Source of the DNA: Apiotrichum sp. Y4204
Lineage: Eukaryota; Basidiomycota; Tremellomycetes; Trichosporonales; Trichosporonaceae
Length of the DNA stretch: 64,000 bases
Reading direction: 5' to 3'
NCBI GenBank assembly: GCA_025531455.1
Contig: JAMYHL010000086.1
Coordinates: 62,652-126,651, forward strand
Numbering within the stretch: position 1 is the first letter of the stretch; each line of letters begins with the position of its first letter. Below the pieces are notes generated by a model. That model searched no databases and had not been told where the DNA came from. It worked only from the letters and a program-made list of their open reading frames with translations. Of this stretch, positions 1 through 11,129 are shown piece after piece. A program made the position numbers and the translations under genes.

Positions 1-488
1 GGGGACGGAATGGCCGGTGGCCCGACCGGCTCTAGCGGAGGCGGGGTGTACGTGGGGAAGCCCTGGAAGCCTTGGTATCCGGGTGCGCGGGGCGGCGGGC
101 TGCGCGATGGGAAGCCGCCGTGGGTCGAGGGGTGTGAGGGGGAGTGGCTCGGCATGCCAAAGTCGTTGAAGCTCTGCTGGCCCACAGAGTTTGGAAGAGT
201 CGGAGGAGGAGGAGGGTAGTGGGGGTGCGAGTGGACAGTGTACGACTGGGGTGGTGTATTGTACCCGTGTCCAGCGACAGTGGCAGGAGGAGTGTATGGC
301 CCACCGCCGTGCTCGTAGCCGCCGTTACCGTAGGGCTGTGGGGTATGCGATCTGTAAGGCGAGGGCGGTGCGGGCGAGTGGTGGTTGTTCGGCGCAGCCA
401 TGTGGGGAAGAGAATGGGGCGGCGCCGGCGCCGCTGAGAAGTCAGTGCGGGCCGAGGGCGAGTCCCTACCTGTTTGATAGGCGTACAT
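1..488 (-). CDS. Pro/Tyr/Gly-rich protein, 3' end outside window
   Basis: The frame is open from an ATG at 488 to the left edge, so at least 162 codons are present and the 3' end is missing. I do not recognise it. The visible part is low complexity, rich in Pro, Tyr, His, Gly and Ser (for example HPHYPPPPPTLP), with no signal peptide, membrane segment or folded domain. Such composition is found in N-terminal regions of fungal transcription regulators, RNA-binding proteins and adaptor proteins, and does not choose among them. A second in-frame ATG lies at 401. A CAG|GTAGGG near 469 could act as a splice donor, so the first exon may be shorter than drawn. The coding-strand leader upstream is pyrimidine-rich, as for other genes here. 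Confidence 0.6.
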   Translation of the reverse strand, partial: MYAYQTGRDSPSARTDFSAAPAPPHSLPHMAAPNNHHSPAPPSPYRSHTPQPYGNGGYEHGGGPYTPPATVAGHGYNTPPQSYTVHSHPHYPPPPPTLPNSVGQQSFNDFGMPSHSPSHPSTHGGFPSRSPPPRAPGYQGFQGFPTYTPPPLEPVGPPAIPS

Positions 489-1136
489 GGCCTGGGAAAA
501 GCAACAGCGAAATGAAAACTGAGTAAAGAAACAGAGATGAAAGGAGAAAGGGGAGAGAGACGAGGACGAGGCAGAGGTGTCTGGACGCGAGTTGTGATCG
601 TGAAGAAGAGGAGTGTGATGGAGAGAGCAAGAGGTGAAAGAGGTCGAAAGATGATTGATTGTTGTTGTTTGTTGAAGAGACAAAGAGGGCTGAGTCGGCG
701 AGCGCAGGAGGCTGGATGGAAGCAGCGGAATCAAATTTCCCCACCGTAGACACAAAAAGGTTAAAAAAAATCACTCGCGTCCCTGCACCTCTCCCATCCG
801 TAGTGGGCACCAAATCATCTCGCTCCACAACAGAGTCCAGATTCCTAACCCGCGGAGCGGCACCAAACATGGGCCCTTATAAACCTTTTTTTCTGGGCGT
901 TGGACCAACCAGATGACGCTCTCCTCTCCGTCCGTCATGAACGCGTACGTCGATGCCATACATTTCTACGGCATGCTTGCTCCAGGGAATCGGAAGGCTG
1001 TACAACCCCCCGTTTGATCGGCTAGCGCGATTCCAGCATCAACGAATCGTGGCCACCTGCATCACTTCTGCATCGAGTCCATACTGCATTTGCCGACCAT
1101 GTATCTTTATCATATCTACAATGTATAGTTGTTCGT
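489..1136. other. intergenic, upstream of the partial gene
   Basis: No gene is seen. Up to about 700 the plus strand is purine-rich, so the leader of the minus-strand gene is CT-rich. A TATAAA lies at 878-883 (TTTATAAG on the minus strand), too far from the ATG at 488 to assign firmly. The right part is the 3' flank of IAH1. Confidence 0.5.
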
Positions 1137-2138
1137 TCACAGCTCGTCGTGGCGGGGAATCTTGGGCTTGTGCCCGCCAATCGTGTCGCGTGGGTTCTTG
1201 GGGTCGATGTCTCCCCAGCTGGGGGTCAGCTTGGCTATAGTGACGGCGAAGCTCACTGCGGCAGACGCATGGGGATCTTCTCGGGCTCGAGCTCGGGCCA
1301 GTGCTGGAGGACAAGCTTGGTGAGTTCCTCAAACAACACGTTGTACCCGAGAGGCGTAAGGTGCAGGCCATCACTGTCATCAGCGGGATTCCCACTCAAC
1401 CGCCGTCAACGCACGTGAAGAACGGCGCAAGCTTCTCGCGCTCAATACCGCCCGCGGCATCAACAACAGCATTCCACATGTCGACGGTCGGCACACCGAG
1501 CTCCTTGCCGACCTCGACGGCCGCCATGGCGTAGCGCTTCGTGCGCTCAAACTCGCGGTCGAGAGTGGGCTCGGGGCCCTGGGATCCGAACTCGCGCCAG
1601 CGACGCAGTTGACCGAGAACGCGTTCCTCCTCAATAATCGGCGGACACGAGATGAGCACAATCCGCGTTCCCGGGGCGTGCCACTTTGAGTTCTTGCTGC
1701 GCACGTTCTCGACCATCGTGCGCAGATTCGCCTTGTACCGGTCCAGCGGGACGTACTGCGGGCGGTCGTCGAGGACCGCATCGTTTGCGCCAAACCAGAT
1801 GGTCAGGAGCTGCACGTCCTGCGCACGCCCCGCCTTGCGGTCCTCCTGCGTCGGGAACACCTGCTCAAACACCGGGACGCCCCTGCTGTCAGTGACGTCG
1901 AGGCACATCCGCACCAGTCCGAGTTGTAACCTGCTGTCAGCTGGGTGATCAACCGAAGAACAACACCCACCGCCAAAGCCGCGGTTCAGCACATCGAGAC
2001 GGCGGAGCCAGTAGTTGCTGAGCCGCTGGGCGATCGATCCGCCGCCCCACTCCTGGGTGAGGCTGTCGCCCTGCGGTCAGGTCAGCTGGCGGCTGGACGT
2101 ACGAGGAGGAGGACTGCATCGGTGTACTGGGACGCCAT
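1137..2138 (-). CDS. IAH1: isoamyl acetate-hydrolysing esterase (SGNH/GDSL hydrolase)
   Basis: Six exons (2138-2103, 2070-1971, 1930-1915, 1882-1415, 1373-1257, 1218-1137) give 272 residues, against about 240-250 for IAH1 proteins. The family hydrolyses acetate esters such as isoamyl acetate and limits ester accumulation. SGNH blocks are in order: GDSLTQ near residue 13 with the nucleophile Ser15, LNRGFGGYNS, WFGANDA, and DGLH near the C-terminus with the Asp-His of the triad. The GDSL motif, the Trp after GYNSD and the segment before DGLH only come into frame after removing introns of 32, 40, 32, 41 and 38 nt, which supports the model. One exon is 16 nt. The gene shares a 353 bp divergent promoter with the PP2A activator. 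There is no signal peptide, so a cytosolic enzyme is expected. Confidence 0.9.
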
Positions 2139-2491
2139 TGCGGGAGCGAGCGCAAGTGAGAGGAGGAGCACGAGTATGCAGCGGGAATACCACAGCATGC
2201 ACTTGCTGGGGATGAATGAGATGTGGACAAGAGATGCAAGATGTGGACTGGAACGAGCTCGAAGATGCTTTGAAGGTGCTGGTCGTGAACAGAAAGTCGT
2301 CATCCAGAACGGGGTTGTTTTTGTTTGACGTTTGACGTTGGGTGGCGGCCACGCGGAAACCATGCAAAACATAACAATAGGACATCGAACAACTCCACCT
2401 CTCAATCCCCTTTCGACGACGACGACGACAGCTGTTCCACTCTTGATAATCGACCGCAACAACCTCACTTCTCAGTACCACATCAATCACA
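2139..2491. promoter_or_regulatory. divergent promoter IAH1 / PP2A activator
   Basis: 353 bp between two divergent start codons, serving both genes. The plus-strand part near 2397-2490 is rich in C, T and A before the ATG at 2492. No TATA box is obvious. Confidence 0.5.
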
Positions 2492-3963
2492 ATGGCCGAA
2501 ACAACAGTCGCACCGCCAGAGGCCGCCGTCGCCTCCTCTGCTCCGTCAGCCCCAGAAGCCGCGGCACCAGCACCCGCCCTCACCTCCAACGGCTATGTCG
2601 TTCCCACGAAACGCATCCTCTCAAAGGTCCACCTCGCGGCGTTCGAGCGGTCGCCGGCACACGCGGAGATTCTCGGGTTCATTGACGAGCTGAATGAGAG
2701 CATTGTTGGGAAGAAGCTCAGCGAAGCGGGCGAGCCGAGTGAGGTGAGTGCGGGTGTGAATGAACGTGCGAGTGGCAAATTGCGTACAAAGGGTTGCCAC
2801 ACAGCGAGGTACTCACACGCAGGCGACGCGCGCACTAATGAACATCTTGGACGAGGTGCTCGCCATCGCGAAGAACACTCCGCCCGTCGACAACAAGCTG
2901 AGCCGATTCGGCAACCCGGCCTTCAAGACGTTTTACGATCGTGTTGGCGAGGTGCGTCGCCGCCACCCCTTGTCTGACCTGATGTGAACCTCCACTGACT
3001 GTAGGCGTCGGCGCGGCTGCACGCCACGATCCCCGGTCTTGACCCCGCGGCTATCCCCGAGGTTGAGACGTACTTTACACACTCGTGGGGCAACCGCGAG
3101 CGTGTGGACTATGGCAGTGGGATGGAGCTCAACTTCTTGATGTGGCTGTGAGTTGGCGTGGCTGAGCAGTAACTCGCGATACACACTAATTTCAGTCTCT
3201 GCCTCAAGAAGCTTGGTGTTCTGAAGGACTCGGACAGCACATACCTCGTTCTGGGCGTGTTCTGGCAGTGGGTGACGGACGTTGTTAAACCCGCTGACAG
3301 CAGATACCTCCTCGTCATGCGGTACCTCCAGTCGACATACTGGCTCGAGCCGGCGGGCTCGCACGGCGTATGGGGCTTGGACGACTACCAGTTTCTGCCG
3401 TTCCTTTGGGGTGCGGGCCAGCTGAAAAGTGAGTCGAGCGGAGCTTTCAGTACACAACCGACAAACCGCTCCTGACACCAGACCACAAGCACCTCCGTCC
3501 AAAGGCGATCCACGACCCGGAGATCCTCGAGGCGTTCGGCGACGAATACATGTACTTGTCGTGTATCGTGTTTATTAACAGCATCAAGACGGTCGCGCTG
3601 CGGTGGCACTCGCCGATGCTGGACGACATCTCGGCCGTGAAGACGTGGGACAAGGTGAACAGCGGGATGCGCAAAATGTTCGCCGCCGAGGTGCTGGGCA
3701 AGCTGCCAGTGATGCAGCACGCAATGTTCGGCAGCATAATCCGCTTCCCGACGCCCGAGGAGGACCCAGAACTCGCCCACGAACTCGAGCACCTTGGAGA
3801 CGTCCAGCCGGACGAGCATGGGCATATCCACGACCCGAACGAGAAAGGCTGGGCGATGGACTGCTGCGGTATCGCCGTGCCCAGCGCTTTCGGCGAGGCG
3901 GCTGCCCAGGGACGCACCGCCGGGTTGAGCAGGCCCGGTATCAAGCCCATTCCGTTCGACTAG
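2492..3963 (+). CDS. PTPA: PP2A phosphatase activator (PTPA; Rrd1/Rrd2 family peptidyl-prolyl isomerase)
   Basis: Six exons (2492-2743, 2823-2951, 3005-3147, 3196-3267, 3304-3428, 3482-3963) give 400 residues. PTPA proteins reactivate PP2A-type phosphatases and act as peptidyl-prolyl cis/trans isomerases. Family hallmarks are present: [13 protein letters not shown], the [12 protein letters not shown] segment, the [20 protein letters not shown] block with FLPFLWG, and a C-terminus ending in [10 protein letters not shown] 36-nt intron (3268-3303) has to be removed to restore the pre-helix leading to TYWLEP. The first 30 residues are Ala/Pro-rich and probably disordered. The long C-terminal part suits the nuclear/cytosolic Rrd1 or Rrd2 type; I cannot tell which of the two paralogues this is. 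It converges on the next gene with 138 bp between stops. Confidence 0.92.
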
Positions 3964-4101
3964 AGTAGACATCTGTACAATCTTTGCAACATACATGACT
4001 TTTCTGAACTGACAGGCAAGACTGACGCTCGGCGAGAAGAATGACAACTGCATTATCGATCGTATCGGTCCACTTCACTATTCGCTCACGATTCTTCCGC
4101 C

Positions 4102-5065
4102 CTACCACTTGCTGTACCTCTCGTACAGATCCCTCGCGTGTGCAGCCTGCTCCCGTTTCGCCCGCTTTCGCAGCATGTTGACTGCTTGCTCGATCGCGCG
4201 ACGGACCTCGGGGTCGTGCGGGTCCAGTCCAATATTCCGCGCCACCTCGCGGAAGCCGCCGCCCCAGATGCCACGGCTCTGGTCCGTAAGGAACGTCGTG
4301 ATACCGACGTTCATGAGGTCTTTGATGATCAGTTCTGGTGTCCCTTCTACTGTACTAACCGATAAGCTTAAGAAGTGGCCGTTTGCCAAGCTTGAGCATC
4401 GCGCGGTCGCCAACCTTGAGCCGCCAGTGCGACGGCGCGGGCTTTTCGTCCTCCGAATTGTCCTCGACGACGTGGACGATCGGAGCAGGTTTACGTGGGG
4501 GCGTCGCGGCAACCACATCGTCCTCGGAGTCGGAGTCGAGGACAATTGTCTCACGCGGCTCGCGGCGGTCACGGTTCACGTGGTGCCGTCCGTCAGTGGC
4601 GTTCTCCTTGCGGCGAGCTCGGCGCGCGCAGTCCCACTCGCGTTCATCGTTCGCGTCCCACTCGCGGCGCTGATCGCGGCGGCCATGGTCGCGGCGGGCG
4701 TGGTCATGGACACTCTCGCGCCACTCCTCTACGCGCTCTCGAGGGCGCGACGGGCCGGGTGTCGCCTGGCGTTGCCTCGGCGTGCGCCAGAGCTCGGACT
4801 CGTCGGCGGTGGAGGCCGAGGTGGCGCTGTAACTTTCGCGCCCGATGTCGGAAAGAGAGTTCAGCTGCTCGGCGCTCTCGCGCTTGCGCGGGGTCGTTCT
4901 TGCGGGGCCGTGCTGCTATCAGGCCTCTGGAGAGACTAAACTTACTTCTCCGGCAGGACCGCTAGCTGCAGCTGCGTTGCGAGGGCGCTTTGACGGCGTC
5001 GTTGGCGAACGCGAGCGTGAGAGCGACGACGCGCGGCGCTTGTGGGACTTTGGCGTTGGGTACAT
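4102..5065 (-). CDS. unrecognised charged protein with a small C-terminal helical module
   Basis: Three exons (5065-4946, 4912-4360, 4319-4102) give 296 residues. I do not recognise it. Residues 1-60 are basic and Ser-rich (SHKRRASSLSRSRSPTTP), consistent with nuclear localisation. The middle is a long Arg/Glu/Asp-rich segment with acidic Ser runs (LDSDSEDD, EDNSEDE). The last exon encodes about 72 residues predicted helical, beginning DLMNVGITTF and including FREVARNIGLDPHDPEVRRA. The intron before it is phase 1, as in the two genes at 22.5-27.3 kb, and the segment may be a distant copy of their C-terminal module. Introns are 33 and 40 nt with CTGAT branch sites. An in-frame ATG at 5176 would add 37 residues but falls in the pyrimidine-rich leader, so 5065 is preferred. 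Confidence 0.8.
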
Positions 5066-5712
5066 GATGAGGCGTTGACGTTGTATGAGCGTGAGAAGGT
5101 GGTGAAGAGAGAAAGAAAGACAAAGAGACACCCCGGCCCCAACTCGCTTTATCTGCAGAGCCCGGCCTGCGTCCATCCCAACCCCAGCTCATGTCAGCAC
5201 TTGATGGCGGCACTCCTCGGACCTGCGTGAGAACTCTTCAAGGAATGAGGATGAGAGACACACACAGAAGGATGGGCTGCCCGTCGCTTGGTGAAGGGCA
5301 CACTTCGGGCGCAGAGAAAGAGCTCCGTGTGGGGTCCGAGGAGTGAGTGCACCTCCTCTTGACATGGCATGGGGATGGGCTGGTCGGAGGGGGGATGCGG
5401 AAGGAGAGAGCGCTTGGGTAGGGAGCGGTCAGGTGCGCTTGTGCTCTTCTCATCACATCCTGCTGTCCGTGAGATCTTCCCACGCCCCGTCTGGGGCACG
5501 TTGATTGATGACATGAGATGAGTCCGCATTACCACATTACATCTCCAATCCGGCCAGAGTTACCTTGAAGAAAAACGGCGGCAGAGCAAGCGCAATTGCG
5601 CACATGCAGCACCTGGCCGAAACGAAGCACATGCACCTGCGGAGCTCGCTCGCCTGGCGCGCAGTACTACATACAGCCGTCTACATCCTATCTATCGTCG
5701 GTGTCCAGGATT
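5066..5712. other. intergenic between minus-strand genes
   Basis: 647 bp holding the promoter of the gene starting at 5065 and the 3' flank of COG8. On the minus strand it carries a CT-rich stretch just upstream of 5065. I see no gene or TATA box. Confidence 0.5.
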
Positions 5713-8604
5713 CTACTTTTTCTTCCCCTTCTTCTTCTTCTTCTTCTTGGCGCCGCCGCCGCCGCCGCCACCACCACCTCCTGTCGGCTCATCCGGTGTA
5801 GGTGACGCGGCGCGCGAGTTAGCCACTGACGCCGACGCTAGCGATGCTGTCTGCGATGGTGTCGCGTCGTTTCCGTCCTCTGCTGGAGGTGCGTCTGGGG
5901 TGTCTGCGGCAACATCTGCAGCCGGTGCTGGCGCTGGCGCATCTGCTGGAATCTCCTCCTCCACACTTGCCTCCGTCTCACCCGCAGCCGGCGTTTCCCT
6001 CTCTGCCAGCGCAGGCGCTGATGCTGTTTCAGAGATGGATCTCTCCAACTCGTCAGATTTTGCCGCTTCCACCTGTTCCGCCGCGACCTCTAGCTCTTGA
6101 ACGCGCTCTGGCTCTTCTGCTGGCTCCGGCTCTCGCACAGGTTCTGGCGCGGTCGTTGGCTCCAGCTCAGTCGCGGGCTCAGTCTCGGCCACCGACTCGC
6201 CCTGAGGCACGGCCGCAGGAACCGCGGCCCCTGGCGCGTCCTCGTCGTTTCGTGTCGCATTGGCTGGCGGGGCTGGGGGCGGTGTAACGTTGACGGGTGC
6301 TGGGGGTTCGGCGGCTGGCGGTGAGGGCGGTGGAGGTGTCGCAGAAACTGGTGCGGCTGGTGGGGAGACGGGCTCGGTGGGTGAGGCTGGTTCGGCGGGT
6401 GGTGATGGCACAAGTGCGGGCTTTTCGGGCGGCGACGATGGCGCAGGCTCGGGCTCTTGCGGTGGTGAAGATGGAACGGCGGCAGATTCGGCGGGTGGTG
6501 GAGATGGCGCGGGGGCTGCCTCTTCGGGCGGCGGCGATGACACCGCGGTAGGCTCGGGTGCTGGAGAGGGGACGGCTGAAGGTTCGGGGACGGCAAGAGC
6601 GACGAGGTCGTCTTCGCTCTTGGTGCCGTTCACGGCTAGCCCGGCGTCGGCGAGCTCGGCCTCGATGGCTTCGAGGGTTTCGGTAGCCTCAGCAGCTGCA
6701 GTGGCCTCAGTTGCTGGTGGCTCTGGCTCGGCGACGGTCTCCGCTTCGGGATCCACCGCCTCGGGCTCCGCGACCTCCTCGACGCCAGCAATCTTCCGGT
6801 CTCCGCCATTCGCTCTCCGCCGACTACTCTCCTTCTCCTCCTTGCCATCAACGTCGTCCGCCCATGCGTTGAGCGCTGCAAGCGCCTCGACGAGTTCGGG
6901 GAGGGGTGATTCCGGTGCGGACTCGAATATGCCCCTTGCGAGCGCGCCGGCCAGAAGAGGACACACCGTATTTGCCCATGTGCGGGCAAAGGCGACGCAG
7001 ACGGCCTGTGTCTCGCGGCGCCGCTGGGCACGTGACTCGGGGGTGAGCTGTGTCTCTGAGTTTCGCCGGATGAGGTGCGCACGGCCCGAGCCGCTGCGGG
7101 AGTGATGCGGTTGCGAGACGGCTGGGTCGGCGAGCGCAGCGGCTGCGCGGACGTACTGCGCCAGCGAGTGCGTGCAGGCCAGCAGGGCCTTGGACTGGGA
7201 AGCTGCCAGACGCGGATAAAGGTGGAGCGGGGCGAGAAGGCGCAGCGCGTTCAGTGCCGAGAGGTGGGCGTTGACGAGGATGGCGAGCGGCGGGAGGCGC
7301 GCGAGGTCTCCCGGGAGATGGTCGTGTGTGCCGTCCCAGGCGACAAAGTCGTCGGGGGACGCTAGGAGGAGCGGGAGGTATTCTGGCGCTATGGCGACCT
7401 GGGCTGGTGGATCAGCCGATTTTGTTGCTTTTGCCAGAGTCGCAGCAAAGGCTGTGCTCGCTGCCTCGATCGGTTCGGAGAAGGCCTGGAGGACCGCATC
7501 GGAGAAGGGTTCCGTGACGAGAGGCGCAAAGTCCAGGCCGACGCGCGCGAATGCGAGCGAGCAGTATCCGATTTGCACGAGGATGGAGGAGAGCGCTGCG
7601 GTGTCGCCTGTCATCTTGGGGACATTTGCGGAGACGAGATCGACGAGGTCCGAAACGCACTGCTCCACAAAGGACGCGAGCTGGGTCGATGCGGACGGGT
7701 GCGCCGCGCTGTTGTCGAGGAAAATGGCGGTGAACTGGGAGATGATGTCGAAGACGTGCTCGCGGAACAGGTCCACGTACTTGCGCACGTACCGCGGTGC
7801 ATCAGCCCTGTCGCGCTCGAGGCCGACCAAGTGGGTTTTGAAATTCGACAACCGGGAGATGAGAAAGACGAGGCTGAGCTCCCCCTCGTCGATCGTCCCC
7901 AGGCGCCGAAGATATCCAACCGTCTTGACCAGCGCGGGCAGCTTGATCGGTTCGCGGAGGAGGGCGAGGAGCTGCGCAAGCATGAGCTGGAGCACACCGT
8001 CCACCTCTTTCGCGACGTCCTGCACGAGCTCGATTCCCGGATATCTCCGCACAAGGCCCTCGGTGTGCGCTGATAGCTCGAGCGCCTCTTGATAGTACCC
8101 ATTTCGGACACATGTGTCCATAAGCTGCGGAATTTCGAGGAGGTCGAAGAGCTTGTCCTGGTGTTCCTGTACAAGAGCGGCACGGGCGCGCGCCTTCTGC
8201 ACACCGGCTGTCGCTCGGGTGAATGTGCGGCACCCCTCCTCTAGCGCGGGGACGGCATCGAGCAGTCGGCCAAGGGAGCTCTCAAAGTCGTCAAATGCAG
8301 AGGTGACTGCCGACGAGCAGTTGTGCACCGAGATGAACGTCGGGTACTCGCGATAACACAGGTTTGTGAGCTCGTTCTCCACGCTGCCAGCCTCGGTGCC
8401 GATGCGCTCGGCCTCCTGGACGACATCAGGTAGCGGAAGGGCAAGAAGATGCTCGAGGTATCCTGTGGCAGACGGAACAGAGAGGTCAGGCGGCGGCAGG
8501 CCGCGCGCCTTTGCCGTTGCCAGGAGGAGATCTGCGAGAGACGGCACCGGCTCTGCGTGTCAGTAGGAGGAAACAGAGCAGGGCTCACCTTCGACCTCCT
8601 CCAT
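5713..8604 (-). CDS. COG8: conserved oligomeric Golgi complex subunit 8
   Basis: A 16-nt first exon (8604-8589) and a 36-nt intron precede one long exon (8552-5713); 951 residues. COG8 is part of the COG tether for retrograde vesicles at the Golgi. The N-terminal half matches the COG8/Dor1 family: CYREYPTFISVHNCSSAV, then FDLLEIPQLMDTCVRNGYYQ, EALELSAHTEGLVRRYPGI, a YLRRLGTIDEGEL segment and HVFDIISQFTAIF. Family members are usually about 500-700 residues. The excess is a low-complexity tail of about 360 residues made of Pro, Ala, Glu and Ser, then a run of ten Gly and a terminal KKKKKKKGKKK. The last five residues fit a KxKxx dilysine pattern. The first exon supplies MEEVE; without it the frame would lack an ATG near the conserved start. 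Confidence 0.92.
5728..5779. repeat. trinucleotide microsatellite (CTT)n-(GCC)n-(ACC)n in COG8 coding end
   Basis: Adjacent trinucleotide runs encode, on the minus strand, the poly-Gly and poly-Lys tail of COG8. Length here may vary between strains. Confidence 0.85.
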
Positions 8605-8887
8605 GATGCTGTACGGGAAAGCTGGAGGTGGGAGGGAGAGTTAGGGAGATGTTGACAGAGACAGGGATGTGGTGGATAGAGCGAACGCGTCGAGGTCGTC
8701 CAGTCTTGAGATTGTCGACGTGCTGGACACACAAAGTGATGACGATGGGGGCAGGAAGGGGAGTTGTGCGCCTATAAAGGAATAAAATAGGCAGATGGAT
8801 GCAAATAAAACAGTTCCAGAAGGCCTAATAGGCCTGCACATCTCCATGACCATTCCCCGACGTCATGATTGGACCTTTTCCTCCAGG

Positions 8888-8895
8888 TCACGTGA
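8888..8895. promoter_or_regulatory. palindromic E-box TCACGTGA
   Basis: Perfect 8-bp palindrome of the type bound by bHLH factors such as Cbf1. It lies 185 bp upstream of the ILV3 ATG. Function is inferred only. Confidence 0.4.
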
Positions 8896-9011
8896 CCCCG
8901 TAATCTCGGCCGTGGCAGCAGAAGCGGTTGACTCGACCGGTCCAGACCGACCACAACCGGCGAAAAAGATGGACGACGGGGACGACGAACGGACATGCCG
9001 ATGAGGGGAGC

Positions 9012-9017
9012 TATAAA
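9012..9017 (+). promoter_or_regulatory. TATA box of ILV3
   Basis: TATAAA 63 bp before the ATG, followed by a CT-rich initiator region; a good core-promoter arrangement for a well-expressed biosynthetic gene. Confidence 0.6.
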
Positions 9018-9079
9018 CCCCACCCACATCCCGCTCCTCTCCATCGCACTCTCTCTCTCCCCCATCTCTATTCATCCCA

Positions 9080-11129
9080 ATGTCCATGCTCAGCATGTCC
9101 TCGAACGCACTCCGCTGCAACCAGCAGAGGGCAGCGTGCTCCGCAGCCCGCCGCGGCATCTGCTCGTCGGCCCCCGTGTGCGATGGCCTCAACCGCTACT
9201 CCAAGCTCATCACCCAGCCCAAGGCCCAGGGCGCCTCTCAGGTGAGATATGAGTGTGCGGCGTCGTGCTGATGGAAGGCCATGCTTTACGCGACCGAGGG
9301 CGTCGACTCGATTGAGGACCTGGCGAAGCCCATGGTCGGTGTTGCGTCGGTTTGGTGAGTATGGGTGGAGATGGTCGGGTACATCCGATCTCGGCCGGGG
9401 TTGAACACTACTGACCACGCAGGTACGAGGGCAACCCGTGAGCAGCTAGCGATCGTTCTTACACAGCCGCACTAACATTCAGATGCAACGGCCACATTCT
9501 CGGTCTCGGCCAGCGCATCAAGAAATCGCTCATGAAGGCCGGCGTCATCGGCTACCAGTTCGGAACTGTCGGTGTCTCGGATGGTATCTCGATGGGTACC
9601 GAGGGTAGTGAGTACGGATGTAGAAGTAGAGCCTGCGTGCTGCTGTCTTTGCTGCTGTTCAGCACGCTCACACCTCAGTGCGCTACTCGCTCCAGTCGCG
9701 TGACCTTATCGCCGACCAGGTCGAGACCGCCGCTGGCGGCCACTGGCTCGACGGTATGGTTGTTGTCCCCGGCTGTGACAAGAACATGCCCGGTACTCTT
9801 ATGGCCCTTGGCCGTCTGAACCGCCCTGGCTTCATGGTTTACGGTGGTACCATCCGTCCCGGCCACTGCGGTGGTGGCAGCACCGGCCGCCCCGAGGAGG
9901 TTGTTGACATTGTCTCGGCGTTCCAGGCTTACGGTCGCTACCTCCAGGAGGGCCAGACCGAGGAGGCTGAGGCTATCCGCGCGGACACCATCCGCAACGC
10001 CTGCCCCGGTTCCGGTGCCTGCGGTGGCATGTACACTGCCAACACCATGGCGTCCGCTGCCGAGGCCCTCGGCATGTCGCTCCCCGGCTCGTCTTCCTTC
10101 CCCGCCGAGTACCCCGAGAAGATGGCCGAGTGTGACGCCGCCGGCGAGGCCATGCTCAACCTCCTCGAGAAGAACATCCTTCCCCGCGACATTATGACCC
10201 GCGAGGCGTTTGAGAACGCCATGGTTCTTGTCATGGCTCTTGGTGGCTCGACCAACGCCGTCCTCCACCTCATCGCCATCGCCCACTCGGTCGGCATCAA
10301 GCTCACCATTGACGACTTCCAGTCGGTCTCGGACCGCACCCCCTTCCTTGCCGACCTCAAGCCGTCGGGCAAGTACGTCTTCGAGGACGTCTACCGTGTC
10401 GGCGGCGTCCCGGCCGTCATGCACTACCTCATCAAGGAGGGCCTCATGACCGGCAGCCCGATGACTGTCACCGGTAAGACTCTCGGCGAGAACTGCGAGG
10501 AGTGGATGAAGAAGTACGGCTCCAAGTGGGAGGGCCAGGACGTCATCCACCCCGTCAGCAACCCGATCAAGGAGACTGGTCACCTCCGCATCCTCCGCGG
10601 CAACCTCGCCCCCGGCGGTGCCGTCGCCAAGATCACCGGCAAGGAGGGTCTCTCCTTCTCGGGCAAGGCCCGCGTGTTCAACGACGAGGACTCATTTGTC
10701 CACGCTATTGAGAACGGCGAGATCAAGAAGGGCGAGAAGACTGTTGTTGTTCTCCGTTACCTCGGCCCCAAGGGCGGCCCCGGTATGCCCGAGATGCTCA
10801 AGCCGACTTCGCTCGTCATGGGTGCCGGTCTCGGCTACGACGTCGCGTGTCTCACCGACGGCCGCTTCTCCGGTGGCTCGCACGGCTTTGTTATTGGCCA
10901 CGTCGTCCCCGAGGCCCAGGTCGGTGGCCCGATCGCGCTCATCGAGGACGGCGACATGATCCACATTGACGCCGAGGCCAACACCATCAAGATGGACGTC
11001 TCGGATGCCGACCTCGCTGCCCGTAAGGAGAAGTGGGTCGCCCCGCCGCTCAAGGTCAACAAGGGCACTCTCCTCAAGTACGCCCGTCTCGTTTCCGACG
11101 CGTCGCACGGCTGTGTCACCGACCTCTAA
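9080..11129 (+). CDS. ILV3: dihydroxy-acid dehydratase, mitochondrial
   Basis: Five exons (9080-9241, 9278-9354, 9423-9437, 9483-9607, 9679-11129) give 609 residues. The enzyme dehydrates 2,3-dihydroxy acids to 2-keto acids, the third common step of valine and isoleucine synthesis, in mitochondria. The first 35 residues are rich in Arg, Ala, Ser and Cys and lack acidic residues before CDGLNRYS, as expected of a presequence. Fe-S cluster cysteines are in [23 protein letters not shown] and [28 protein letters not shown] and the C-terminal [16 protein letters not shown] are also typical. The third exon is only 15 nt and encodes parts of WYEGNP; the motif VWYEGNPCN is conserved in the family, so the micro-exon is real. 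An ATG at 9086 and other nearby Mets leave the exact start open. Codon use is strongly C-ending, suggesting high expression. Confidence 0.95.

Larger units (their letters stand above)
8605..9079. promoter_or_regulatory. divergent promoter COG8 / ILV3
   Basis: 475 bp between divergent start codons. It contains a perfect TCACGTGA E-box at 8888-8895, a TGACTC core near 8930 (one base short of the TGASTCA Gcn4 site) and a TATA box at 9012-9017 on the ILV3 side. The last 60 bases before ILV3 are strongly pyrimidine-rich. Confidence 0.55.

Noticed and set aside
9675..10583. 302-codon minus-strand ORF
   Set aside because: Antisense of ILV3, again due to strong codon bias.
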